In this document: in pieces, positions 1 to 9,255 of the stretch
Layout of the letters: the number at the start of each line of letters is the position of its first letter
Position numbering within the stretch: the first letter of the stretch is position 1
Source of the DNA: Lycium barbarum
Taxonomy: Eukaryota; Streptophyta; Magnoliopsida; Solanales; Solanaceae
DNA length: 64,000 nucleotides
NCBI RefSeq assembly: GCF_019175385.1
Contig: NC_083337.1
Coordinates: 45,360,938 to 45,424,937 of the forward strand
Direction: 5' to 3'
The notes under the pieces: generated by a model
Databases searched by the model: none
What the model was told of the DNA's origin: nothing
Seen by the model: only the letters and a program-made list of their open reading frames with translations
Made by a program: the position numbers and the translations under genes

Positions 1-509
1 CAAGTGTTGAGAGCTCAAAAACCCTCCTCTAAGAATATTCCACTCAAGTTCAAGAGAACACAAAGATCAAAGACTAGAGTCAAGTGTTTATGTGATAGAA
101 AGCTTCTAAGGGTTAGAGGACCACAAGAAATTCCATTGGAGGGGAACTAGGGTTTGGTTCAAGTGAAGTATTTCCACTCAAGATTCATTCCCACACCCTC
201 TAAGATAAGTTTTATGGTATTTTCATGTTGTTTAAGATTTTTGAAAGTTGACACACTTGGATTGTAAAAGAATATAGAAAATGGGTCTTGAATGTGGGAA
301 TAGTGTCAACTTTGAGTAATAGTTTGGACTGAGTAATGATTCGTGATATGATATGATCATTACCATGTTGTAAATGATGTTAAGAACATGGGTTAGGCAT
401 TGTATATGAGTTGATATAATAGTTTTCTATGACCATGAATATGGATGAATTGGAAGTGAATTGAGAAGTAAGGATAATATATGTGATTAAAGAGTATTGT
501 TATGATATT

Positions 510-527
510 GGGGGGGGGGGGGGGGGG
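510..527. repeat. 18-base poly-G tract in E1 5' LTR
   Basis: An uninterrupted G run. The 3' LTR has a 20-base run at 16900-16919 in the same context. Confidence 0.95.
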
Positions 528-1245
528 AGTCGTATAAATGAAGGAGATGCTGTCCAATTTTCTCTAACCGTTAGTCTTGTATGCTAGCTATCATTTTTCT
601 AATGATAGTATAACTTTAATGAAGGTAGAAACGTGAGCATTGAAGGAGAACGTGCAAGTGTAGAATAGTTGAACGGGAAGGTATGTAAGGCTAACCCTTA
701 TTTCATAAGGCATGGTTCTTTGGCCAAATATGTATTCTTCTGTGAGCCTATGATGCTCTCCAAATGATTCTATCTTCAACAATAAAAGCCACAAGCTTAT
801 GATTCTGGATATGTATTACGATTGTACTAAATTCCTCATATGACGAATAATCCTATAAGGATAGATGTAATGAACGACGATAATGATGACGACGATAATG
901 GTACTGATGATAATGAGGACGACGATAATAGCGATAACGATAATGATGACAATGATAGTAGTGGTAATGCTAAAGATGCCTATGAGCTTATATGTATGTG
1001 TGCCTATGTATGGCTATTATGAAACCCCGAGCTTATATGGCCGGGTAGAATATATAGATGTACATATATATATATATACATATCACGATGCCCGCGCACC
1101 ACTGCAGTTGGGTACGGATAACACTGAACCTTGGTAGGGCTAGGTATGTGTAACACTGAGCCTCGGTTGGCCAGGTATGTATGATCACTGAACCAAACCA
1201 TGGTCCGGTACGTGAAACACCAAACCTTCGTGGTCGGGTATGCTA

Positions 1246-1425
1246 TATAAATGATATGTATATGATATGGATATGTATATGATATGGATATGTATATGAT
1301 ATAGATATGAGTATGAATACGAACATGATACAAATACAAATAGGAATATGTATATGAATACGATTATGGATACGAATGTAAATGAGTACGGATATGAATA
1401 CGGATACGGATACGGATGTATGTAC
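1246..1425. repeat. Diverged tandem repeats, tatgatatgga type
   Basis: Short imperfect repeats of tatgatatgga and tacggata. The 3' LTR counterpart lies at about 17667-17835 and has a different copy number of the tacgga unit. Confidence 0.75.
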
Positions 1426-1565
1426 ACAATCACGCACTAGAAATGGAAAGTCCCTATGAAAGGCAAGTAAGTGCTTATGACGATGATAATACTATCTCCC
1501 ATCCTATGCTATTTGTTATGTTTTTTATTATGCTTCTATATTGATATTGATCATGCTTTACATAC

Positions 1566-1606
1566 TCAGTACATTCTTCGTACTGACGTCCTTTTGTTTG
1601 TGGACG
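1566..1606 (+). other. Conserved double hairpin in LTR (E1 5')
   Basis: Hairpin 1 has arms tcagtac and gtactga around a 7-base loop. Hairpin 2 follows at once with arms cgtcc and ggacg around a 10-base loop. The pair is followed by a tgcg...catgccc-cagg block. The same arrangement occurs in several other LTR families here, so it is probably a functional part of the transcript (role unknown; R/U5, 3' processing or strand transfer are possible). Confidence 0.7.
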
Positions 1607-2074
1607 CTGCGTCATGCCCACAGGAGGCTAAGGAGACAGGCTTCATCCATAGCTATATTTCTCAAGGACTACATAGCGGAGCTCCATCCCATTCGGAGCT
1701 ATAGCTTTTGGTATTGATTCTTTTGTGTACATATTTATGGGCATAGCGGGGTCCTATCATGCCTATATGATATGACATACCCTTCTTAGAGGCTTGTAGA
1801 CATGTGTATATAGTTAGATGCAGGTGGCCTTGTCGGCCTATATTTATGATGTCATTTTGTTAGCCTCGTCGGCTTATGTACGTTGATATGGGCATAGTTG
1901 CTAATGTTGACATAAAGGTATTGTTTTCCAATGGGATTAGTATGATTGATGAATAGAAATGTATGATTTAATATGTGGCTCACCTAGATGTAAATGTAAA
2001 GGTATGTTAAGAGGTGCCCGGGTGCGCTAACACCGGGTGCCCGTCGCGGCCTTCCGGTTGGGTCGGGACAAAAG

Positions 2075-2086
2075 TGGTATCAGAGC
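2075..2086 (+). other. Primer binding site, initiator tRNA-Met
   Basis: TGGTATCAGAGC starts four bases after the 5' LTR end. It is complementary to the 3' end of plant initiator tRNA-Met, the usual primer for this lineage. Confidence 0.95.
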
Positions 2087-2283
2087 AGTTCTGTCCTATG
2101 TTGTGTCTACGAGCCGTGTCCAGTAGAGTCTTGGTTATGGGTGTGTTGCGTGCCACACTTATAAACAAGAGGCTGCGGGTATTTTAGGAATGAATGACCT
2201 TCTTTCTTCATAAGATCGTGCGGTAGAGCTATGATATAAGAACTTCTTGTCCTTAACCATGTCATGTGGTATGTATTTCAGAG
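2087..2283 (+). other. E1 untranslated leader with small hairpin
   Basis: The leader between primer site and gag is nearly the same as in E2 (8436-8631) and clearly related to that of the minus-strand L elements. A hairpin with arms gtgtg and cacac and an 8-base loop lies at 2141-2158. A packaging or dimerisation role is inferred only from position and conservation. Confidence 0.65.
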
Positions 2284-3521
2284 ATGCCTATAAAGAGAAA
2301 GGCTACGACAGCCCAAAAGGGCAAGACTGTGGCAGAAAAGCGGGCTGAAAGAGCACCGACAACAGTTGTAGAGGAAAGTGAGTCCCAGAATGCGGCCCAA
2401 TCGCAGTCCTCCCAGTCAATGCCTATTTCATAGGAGCATGAGGGAGCCTCAGCACCTCCGGCTCCTCCATCGGATGCTTCAGGCCAAGATGTAAAAGAGG
2501 TCATTCATTTACTTACTCAATTGGTTGCTGCCTAGACTCAGCGGCAAAGTACGGGGCAAGGTGATAGGGTTGTTAGTGCAAGGGCCGTGACTTCATTAGC
2601 TTGAACCCTCAGGAATTCTTTGGATCAAAGCTGGATGAGGACCCTCAGAATTTTATTGATGGAATGTTGAGGACGCTTCACTTGATACATGATTCGGACA
2701 CCGAATCAATGGAATTAGCGTCCTATGGATTGAGAGATATTGCGGTTCATTGGTACACGGTTTGGATGGCTTCACGGGGAGCCAATGCGCCTCCCCCGGT
2801 ATGGCAAGAATTTGTTGATGCTTTTCTCCGACATTATTTGCCTCCAGAAGTTCGGCGAGCTGGAGCCGCTAAATTGTTGAATTTGATGCAAGGTAGCATG
2901 ACTGCTTTAGAGTATAGTCTCCGCTTCAATTCTTTGGCTAGGTATGCTTCGGCCATAGTAGCAGATATGGGTGAACGAGTGCACCGATTTGTGAAAGGCC
3001 TAGGGCCACATTTGATGGATAGGTGCTTGACCGCGTCCCTTCAGGACAACATGGATATTTCATGCATTCAGGCCCATGCTCAGAATTTAGAAGAAAGCCT
3101 ACAACAGTAAAGAAGTGAGCGTGAGCATAATAGGGGACATAGCAAGAGGGATAGATCTTCGGGTCTGATGAGTGAGTATAGAGGCAGGCACAGACAACAG
3201 TTTTCTAGGCATTCAGGCCATTCTATGACTAGTGCGCCTCCACGGTTTTCAGGCCAGAGATTTGATAGATCTACTCATTCCGGGCCGAGTCAGAGTTTTT
3301 CGGGATCTCAATTCAGAGGTGATTCGGGTCAGGCGAGGCCACCCGTACCACGATGTTCCCAGTGTGGGAAGTTACATTAGGGTTAGTGCCGATCGGGTTC
3401 AGAGGTTTGCTATTCATGTGGTCGCCCCGACCATATTATACGTGATTGCCCTTCAGTTGGTGGTAGAGGTAGGACCCAGTCTTCAGGGTCGGTAGCTGGA
3501 TCTTCATCATCTGTACGCCCT
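2284..3521 (+). pseudogene. gag: gag pseudogene of E1
   Basis: Gag would form the particle and bind the RNA. The ATG at 2284 opens a basic, Gln/Ser-rich N-terminus. In-frame TAGs at 2431 and 2533 and a one-base loss near 2580-2586 break it; the capsid-like part then runs in the other frame from about 2586 (RDFISLNPQEFFG onward) to a TAA at 3108. A Ser/Arg/Gly-rich linker follows, then TAGs at 3378 and 3384, then a zinc knuckle at 3408-3449 of the form C-x2-C-x4-H-x4-C (CYSCGRPDHIIRDC). Most stops look like CAG or CAA to TAG or TAA, or TGG to TAG, as expected after methyl-C deamination. Gag and pol share a frame after 2586, so this was one polyprotein. Confidence 0.88.
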
Positions 3522-4226
3522 ATGGGGCCAGGTTCGCATGCGCTAGTCGGCCATCGTAGAGCCAGAGGGAGAGTCCCCAGTTCCAGCGGTCCTCAGCACC
3601 ATATTTATGCTTTGGCTGGATGCCAAGATCTTGAGTCTTCTCCTGATGTGGTCACAGGTATATTATCGGTATTTTCTCATGATGTATATGCTTTGATAGA
3701 TTCGGGATCCACATTGTCATATGTTACTCCGTATATTGCGGGTCGGTTTAGAGTCGAACAGTTTAGAGTTGAACCGGAGTCGATCAAACCTTTTGAGGTG
3801 TCTACACCCGTTGGTGAATCGGTAATAGCTAGCCGAGTATATAGAAACTGTATAGTTGTGGTTTGTGACCGTCGTACTATGATTTATTTGCATGAGCTAA
3901 AAATGGTAGACTTTGATGTTATTATGGTCATGGATTGGTTGGCTTCTTGCTATGACACTGTTGATTGTAAAATGAAAATGGTTTGTTTCCAATTTTCGGG
4001 AGAACCAGTTTTAGAATGGAAAGGGAATACTGCGTTCCCAAAAGGTAGGTTTATGTCCTATCTAAAGGCAAGGAAAATGATCACGAAAGGATGCATTTAT
4101 CATCTAGTTCGGGTTCAAGATGTAGAAGATGAACCGCCGACTCTTCAGGCAGTTCCTGTAGTAAATGAGTTTCCAGATGTGTTCCCGGAAGAGTTTCCAG
4201 GCCTTCCTCCCGAGTGGGAGATTGAT
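3522..4226 (+). pseudogene. pol: pol protease region of E1
   Basis: This stretch continues the gag frame without a stop. The aspartic protease signature is LIDSGST, with the catalytic Asp at 3699-3701. The family usually has DPGST or DSGST here. Downstream is the usual linker to RT (VVNEFPDVFPEEFPGLPPE). The frame is lost near 4227, where one T of the expected ttttact appears missing, and the sequence continues in the next frame in RT. It would cleave the polyprotein, but as it stands it cannot be made with an intact RT. Confidence 0.85.
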
Positions 4227-4227
4227 T

Positions 4228-5099
4228 TACTATTGATGTGTTGCCAGACACTAAGCCTATATCTATTCCTCCTTATAGAATAGCTCCCGCAGAATTGAAA
4301 GAGTTGAAGGAGCAATTGAAAGACTTGCTTGAGAAAGGCTTCATTAGGCCTAGTTCATCCCTGTGGGGAGCACCCGTATTGTTTGTCCGAAAGAAAGATG
4401 GCTCCTTGCGAATGTGCATTGACTATCGACAATTGAATAAGGTGACGATTAAGAATAAATATCCTCTTTCGAGGATTGATGACTTATTTGACCAATTACA
4501 AGGTGCCAACTGGTTTTCAAAGATAGATTTGAGGTCTGGGTATCATCAAGTGCGAGTTAGGGAGAAAGATATCCCTAAGACAGCCTTAAGAACAAGATAA
4601 GGCCATTTTGAGTTCCGGGTAATGACATTTGGGTTAACTAATACACCGGCAGTATTTATGGATTTGATGAACAATGTGTTCAGGCCCTTCTTAGATTTAT
4701 TTGTGATTGTATTCATCGACGATATCTTGGTGTATTCTAGATCCGAGGCAGAACATGCAGATTATTTACGTGCCATCCTTAGAGTTCTTCAAACTCGAGA
4801 GTTGTTTGCAAAATTTTCCAAGTGTGAGTTTTGGTTGAACTCAGTGACATTTTTTTGGCACATTGTTGCAGCCAATGGTATTCGGGTAGATAGCCAAAAG
4901 ATTGAGGCCGTGAAGACTTGGCCAAGGCCCACAACTCCTACGGAGGTTTGTAGCTTTGTGGGCTTAGCAGGTTATTACAGGAGATTTGTTGAAGAGTTTT
5001 CTTCCATTTCTGCACCACTCACAAAGCTGACCCAGAAGTTAGGAAAGTTTCAATGGACAGATGCTTGTGAACGTAGTTTCCAAGAGTTAAAAAGATAGA
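4228..5099 (+). pseudogene. pol: pol reverse transcriptase of E1
   Basis: RT motifs are in order: [54 protein letters not shown], and the catalytic F-I-D-D with Asp codons at 4718-4723 (the family norm is YVDD or FIDD). A TAA at 4598-4600 replaces the Tyr of the usual RTRYGH segment. Near 5096 an extra T creates a TAG and shifts the frame into RNase H. Outside these lesions the protein is well preserved, so E1 is probably not very old. Confidence 0.9.
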
Positions 5100-5321
5100 T
5101 TGACTTCTGCCCCAGTGCTGACACTTCCAGAGGGATTGGAAGGATATGTTGTTTATTGCGATGCTTCAGGCATTAGGCTAGGCTATGTGTTCATGCAACA
5201 TGGTAAGGTGATTGCGTATGCTTCAAGGCAATTACGGAAACATGAGAAAAATTATCCAACCCGTGATCTAGATTTGCCTGCAGTGATTCATGCATTAAAG
5301 ATATGGAGAAATTATTTATAT
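5100..5321 (+). pseudogene. pol: pol RNase H, first part (split by E2)
   Basis: Starts [12 protein letters not shown]; the first catalytic Asp of YCDAS is at 5160-5162. The Glu of the usual DLELAAV motif is Asp here (codon 5271-5273), a change at a catalytic position. The domain stops after WRNYLY, where E2 is inserted, and resumes at 13858. The last five bases (tatat) are the E2 target duplication. Confidence 0.88.
5317..5321. repeat. E2 left target-site duplication (tatat)
   Basis: It matches tatat at 13853-13857 exactly. Removing E2 and one copy rejoins the RNase H frame. Confidence 0.93.
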
Positions 5322-5659
5322 TGTTATACCCCACATTTTGGGCGCTCGGACAATTCTAGGTAATTGCGGGAAAATGACAAACGAGGCTTTATTTTTATTT
5401 TGTTAAGCACATGAGTTGGTTATGAAAATTTTGAAGTGGGAATATTAAGAAAGGTCAAGGGCATAAAGGGAAATTCGCAATATGATTCGTGGAAAATATG
5501 GAGGAAGACGAAGGGAAAATTTGGAATTTGGAAAATAATTTTTCATGAATTGTAGAACTCAAAAAAAAAAAAGGAGTGGGCTTGGTGTTGGGCCATTTTT
5601 GGCCGTCTACCCTTCTTGATGGGCCAAGCCCATGTTGGATTAAAATCCATGTGATTAAA

Positions 5660-5676
5660 AGAAGACTAAGTCTTCT
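5660..5676. promoter_or_regulatory. 17-bp U3 palindrome in E2 5' LTR
   Basis: Arms agaagact and agtcttct around a single central A. The same palindrome is at 10990-11006 in the 3' LTR. It lies about 340 bases into the LTR, where other families here also have palindromes. Confidence 0.7.
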
Positions 5677-7630
5677 AAGTAGTCCCACAACCTTCTAGAC
5701 ATTTCAAGAGAAAAGAAAGAAAAAAAAAAGGGGAGAAGCTTCAAGGGCCATTCGGCCATAGCAAGAGCAATTAGAACTTGGGATTTTTTTTCTTTCAAAA
5801 ATCATTCTCTTCCACTCAAACATTCCATTGGAGGGTCCTTAACAAAGTAGAGTTGTTATTGAAGCAAGAAAAACACATATTCATAAGTTGGAAATTCAAG
5901 CAAGTTGGAGAATCAAAGAAGGAGGTAAGAATTCATTCTCTTTACATGTTATGGATAATTTTGCATGTTGTAGTGTATACAAATGAGTGAAATTCATGAA
6001 GAATATGAAAGTGGGGGTGTGGCCGTGAGGTGTGATATATGTGTGTGTGTGGAAATCATGTTTTAATTATTTTATCTAGTGGATAGTTGTGGTTGTAATG
6101 AATGCTATGTTAATAATGGAAGTTGGATGATTTTAGTGAAGTTGTAGCCATGTATGCATGATGTTGGCCGTGAGTTGTATATTACATGTATAGCCATGTA
6201 TATTTTAGTGAATCATGAAGGAGTGGTAAGCAAGTTTTATTTAGTGAATATGATGGTTATGCATGTGTGGAATATAATGTTGTTAGTGTGAAGTTGTTAG
6301 TGCATAAATTATTAAGTTGTTATTGTTTTTATTGGAGTTGGAAGGCTTTGAAGGAAGTAGTATATTGATTGAGTTGTGATAATGTATCTTGGATTGAATA
6401 TGAAAATTGTTAGTATGGTTGTTGACATTATGTTGATAGTTTGGCCGGGTTGAATTCCCGGATTGTTGTTGATTAAAAATTGGCTAAGTTGAATTTTGGG
6501 GATGGTGTATTTACAGGGGAAGTGCTGCCGAAATTTCGGTAGACAAGTGTTATCTTAAGATTCAACTTCTAAATGCTCTAATCAATGTTTGGTAAATGTG
6601 ACCAAATTGTAGATTTTGGCGGATTTGCAACTTGAATTTGGAATAGCATAAGGAGCGGAAAAAGGTATGTAAAGTTTTACTCTTTCTTCCTTGGCATGTC
6701 TTAGGCATACTAGGTTGGATACGAGCCTCGGGGACAACTCTATTCTCCCGAATCCGCACCTAAAGTTACCCCTTTTTCATTCAGTAGAATTGAATTAGAA
6801 ATTGTGTGAAATGTTGGAAAAACTTCCTAAACATCTAGAACTTGCATAAATAGGACCCGATTACCTTAAAACTCTCACAAGTGACGTCATGAAATGTAAT
6901 ATGCGTAAAATTTGTACGCCGCCTCATTTGATCCGAGGTGGGCCCATTGTTCCCGGATTTTCCTTATTCTTCCGTTTGACTTATTTTGGAGTAGAATCCA
7001 AAGGAAACTTTTGATCCTTGTTCCGTTTATCAAACGATAAGTACTGTAACTATTCTAATGGAAATATGTCTATGATGACAATGATAACGATGATGCTAAG
7101 AAAGAGAATATGTCTATGATAAGTATGACAAGAATGATTCCATGACTAAGAGTCTTAAGCCAAGGATTCAATATGAGTATGAAAGTGTTAAACTAGTTCT
7201 TGATCTTTAATTCTAATCTTTAGTTATGACACTATTTTTCTAAAGATTACAAAGCATCTGAATTGACGTCTATGATGCCCATGATTCCATTCTATGTTTC
7301 TTTTAATGCTATTCTCCGTTGATAGTCTCGCCTTAAAATACTCGTTCCTTCGAGGTGAGACAAAGCGATCACGGTTATTCCATAATGTAATCGGAGGTCA
7401 CCGACCTTACGTCACTCCGATGGATACATGATTTTCTTTGCGTTCTCCTGCATGCTTATATGACATATGTATACGAGATATGTATATGTATATGGGGGAG
7501 GGGAAGGGACACATGTTTCATTGCCACCTGGTCAGTTGGCGTTATCATCCCGGATGCGGGATGCCCGGACGCGGGATATATGGGCGAGCCGACGTATTTC
7601 GACGCTATGTGGGCGAGCCGACGTCGTTCG

Positions 7631-7740
7631 GTGCTATGCTATGACATGATATGATATGACTTGATATAATATGATATGAATTGATATGACATGATATGAT
7701 ACGACATGATACGATACGGCATGACATGATACGATATGAA
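7631..7740. repeat. Diverged tandem repeat tgatatgaca type in E2 LTR
   Basis: Imperfect units of about 10 bases. The 3' LTR counterpart is at about 13060-13172. Confidence 0.75.
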
Positions 7741-7959
7741 AAAGAAGAGACATGATATGGTATAAACTCTATTTTCTATGACTATGAAAAAGAAATGTTT
7801 TTTTTATATAAGGGAAAGACAAGCATGCATGGTATCCGACCTGAAAGGGCATTCCTATGTACAGGTTACTTTCTTATCTCATTACATGTCCTATGATTCC
7901 ATGATATCGTTATTCATACTTTTTGTTTCTGTTTGTATTATTTTCCATGCCTTACATAC

Positions 7960-7998
7960 TCGGTACATTACTCGTACTGACGTCCCTTCTTGTGGACG
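7960..7998 (+). other. Conserved double hairpin in LTR (E2 5')
   Basis: Hairpin 1 has arms tcggtac and gtactga (one imperfect pair) around a 7-base loop. Hairpin 2 has arms cgtcc and ggacg. The surrounding LTR sequence is otherwise unlike E1. Confidence 0.65.
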
Positions 7999-8423
7999 CT
8001 GCGTTTCATGCCGCGCAGGTCAGCAGATAGACGGATTTAATCCCTAGGAGCTCCACCAGCTGTTCATTGAGAGTGCTCCAGTTGATCCGGAGCTTCAGTC
8101 TATTGGTACTACTTTTGTGTATATATTAGGGCACGGCAGAACCCGGCGCTTCTTGTAGAGATATGTGTGCTATGTTTGGAGGCTCGTAGACAGATATGTA
8201 CAGTCAGATGCTTTGTACTTTTGTTCGTTTTGGGGTTGTATAATATGCTAGCAGATTTTATTAACACCTGATTATGGTTATGCTATTAATGATAGGAATA
8301 AGTAAAGAAACAACGGTATTACCAATCTGGCCCACTTAGTAATAAGAATGAGATACGAGTTAGGGGGTGCTCGGTACACGTATCGGGTATCCGTCGTGGC
8401 CCCTAGTTGGGTCGTGACAGAAG

Positions 8424-8435
8424 TGGTATCAGAGC
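8424..8435 (+). other. E2 primer binding site, initiator tRNA-Met
   Basis: TGGTATCAGAGC four bases after the 5' LTR end, the same as in E1. Confidence 0.95.
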
Positions 8436-8631
8436 AGTTCGGTCCTAGGGGTTTGTCTACGAGCCGTATACAGTAGAGTCCTGTTTATGGGTGTGTAGCG
8501 CGCCACACTTATAGACAGGAGGCTGCAGGGCATTTAGGAAATCTGACCATCTTTGTATTCTAGAACGTGCGATAGAGCTATGCTATCAGGTTTCCATATT
8601 CTCTTCCTAATTCTATGTTATGGTTTCAGTA
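8436..8631 (+). other. E2 untranslated leader with palindromic-loop hairpin
   Basis: It is closely similar to the E1 leader. The hairpin at 8491-8508 has arms gtgtg and cacac and the loop tagcgcgc, which contains the self-complementary gcgcgc. A self-complementary loop in a retroelement leader is what a dimerisation site looks like; that role is inference. Confidence 0.65.
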
Positions 8632-9255
8632 ATGCCGATGAAGATAGCAGCTTCAGATTGTGGGCGCACTAAGAAGGCCCCTAGAGTATCTCCAGAGCCG
8701 AGTAAGGGGAGCCTCGGCTATTCGATTGAGACTGATCCGTCGGAGGACCCAGCAACAATTCCTCCAGAGTTCCTGACCCCCAGAGCAGAGGATCCCACGG
8801 AGGACAGCTATGATACAGATCCGTCGGAGGACCCAGCAACAATTCCTCCAGAGTTTCTGACCCCTGGAGTAGAGGATCCCGCGGAGGGTAGCTATGATAC
8901 GGATCCCTCGGAGGATCCGGCGACGATTCCTCCAGAGTTTCTTACCTCCAGGGAGGAGGATAGTCATGACACAGATCCATCGGAGCATTCTTCTGGGACA
9001 CCGGAGGAGGAGATTTCCGGGGACATACCAGCTGCTCCTGTGATGGAGCACTATGTCAGACAGGCCTCCCCGGAAAGTGCTACGGATTACTCCTGTCCTT
9101 TGTCCTGGTCATCAGTGAACCAGGAATCGCCTGGTTATCTATATTCCTCCGATAAGGATGCGGGAAATGACGGGAGTCAAACTAGTGGAGAGCAGACAGA
9201 TGAGGATGAGGAGCACACTTCACATGGCAGCTCCCTGGACCAGGCCCGAGATTGA
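8632..9255 (+). CDS. Acidic repeat protein ORF of E2 (function unknown)
   Basis: An open frame of about 207 codons from the ATG at 8632. An upstream in-frame ATG at 8620 would give 211. I prefer 8632 because ATGCCGATGAAG lines up with the E1 gag start ATGCCTATAAAG at the same distance from the leader. The N-terminus is basic; the rest is very rich in Asp, Glu, Pro and Ser. Three tandem units of about 28 residues share the core DTDPSEDPATIPPEFLT, and a fourth is partial. There are no Cys/His knuckles, no membrane segment and no protease or RT motif. It occupies the gag position but does not resemble Gag. The L elements have a related acidic ORF (shared core YS-hydrophobic-E-x-D-x-SED). It is open where E1 is full of stops, so it may be recent or maintained. 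Function unknown. Confidence 0.7.
   Translation: MPMKIAASDCGRTKKAPRVSPEPSKGSLGYSIETDPSEDPATIPPEFLTPRAEDPTEDSYDTDPSEDPATIPPEFLTPGVEDPAEGSYDTDPSEDPATIPPEFLTSREEDSHDTDPSEHSSGTPEEEISGDIPAAPVMEHYVRQASPESATDYSCPLSWSSVNQESPGYLYSSDKDAGNDGSQTSGEQTDEDEEHTSHGSSLDQARD
8729..8980 (+). repeat. 84-bp tandem repeats inside the E2 acidic ORF
   Basis: Three in-frame units beginning near gatccgtcggaggaccc at 8734, 8818 and 8902. They differ mostly by single substitutions; the last is shortened. The 84-bp period keeps the frame. Confidence 0.85.

Larger units (their letters stand above)
1..2070 (+). repeat. E1 5' LTR, partial
   Basis: It aligns by eye with 16358-18490 along its full length and ends in GGGTCGGGACA directly before the primer site. 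The upstream U3 part, including the TATA box, lies outside the window. It has an 18-base G run (510-527), a gat/gac-rich stretch (about 864-960), a short TA run near 1067 and diverged repeats of tatgatatgga type (about 1246-1425). Compared with the 3' LTR it lacks about 55 bases before the G run. It contains no gene; the short ORFs on both strands here come from the low-complexity repeats. Confidence 0.92.
5322..8419 (+). repeat. E2 5' LTR
   Basis: TGTTATACC...GTCGTGACA, 3098 bp. It lacks about 103 bases that the 3' LTR has near 11580-11690. It holds a palindrome at 5660-5676, A runs, a diverged tandem of tgatatgaca type (about 7631-7740) and the conserved double hairpin at 7960-7998. No convincing TATA box was recognised. 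No gene; the short ORFs recur in both LTRs because the LTRs are copies of each other. Confidence 0.95.

Noticed and set aside
840..1022. Asp/Asn-rich ORF resembling an acidic peptide
   Set aside because: Translation of a gat/aat-rich simple repeat in an LTR; copy changes between the two E1 LTRs follow the repeat, not a protein.
2075..2086. Match to tRNA-Met
   Set aside because: Only the complement of the tRNA 3' end, right after an LTR: a primer binding site, not a tRNA gene.
8653..9051. 132-codon minus-strand ORF opposite the E2 acidic ORF
   Set aside because: Mirror of the in-frame 84-bp repeat; the plus-strand frame has the gag-aligned start and matches the related L ORF.
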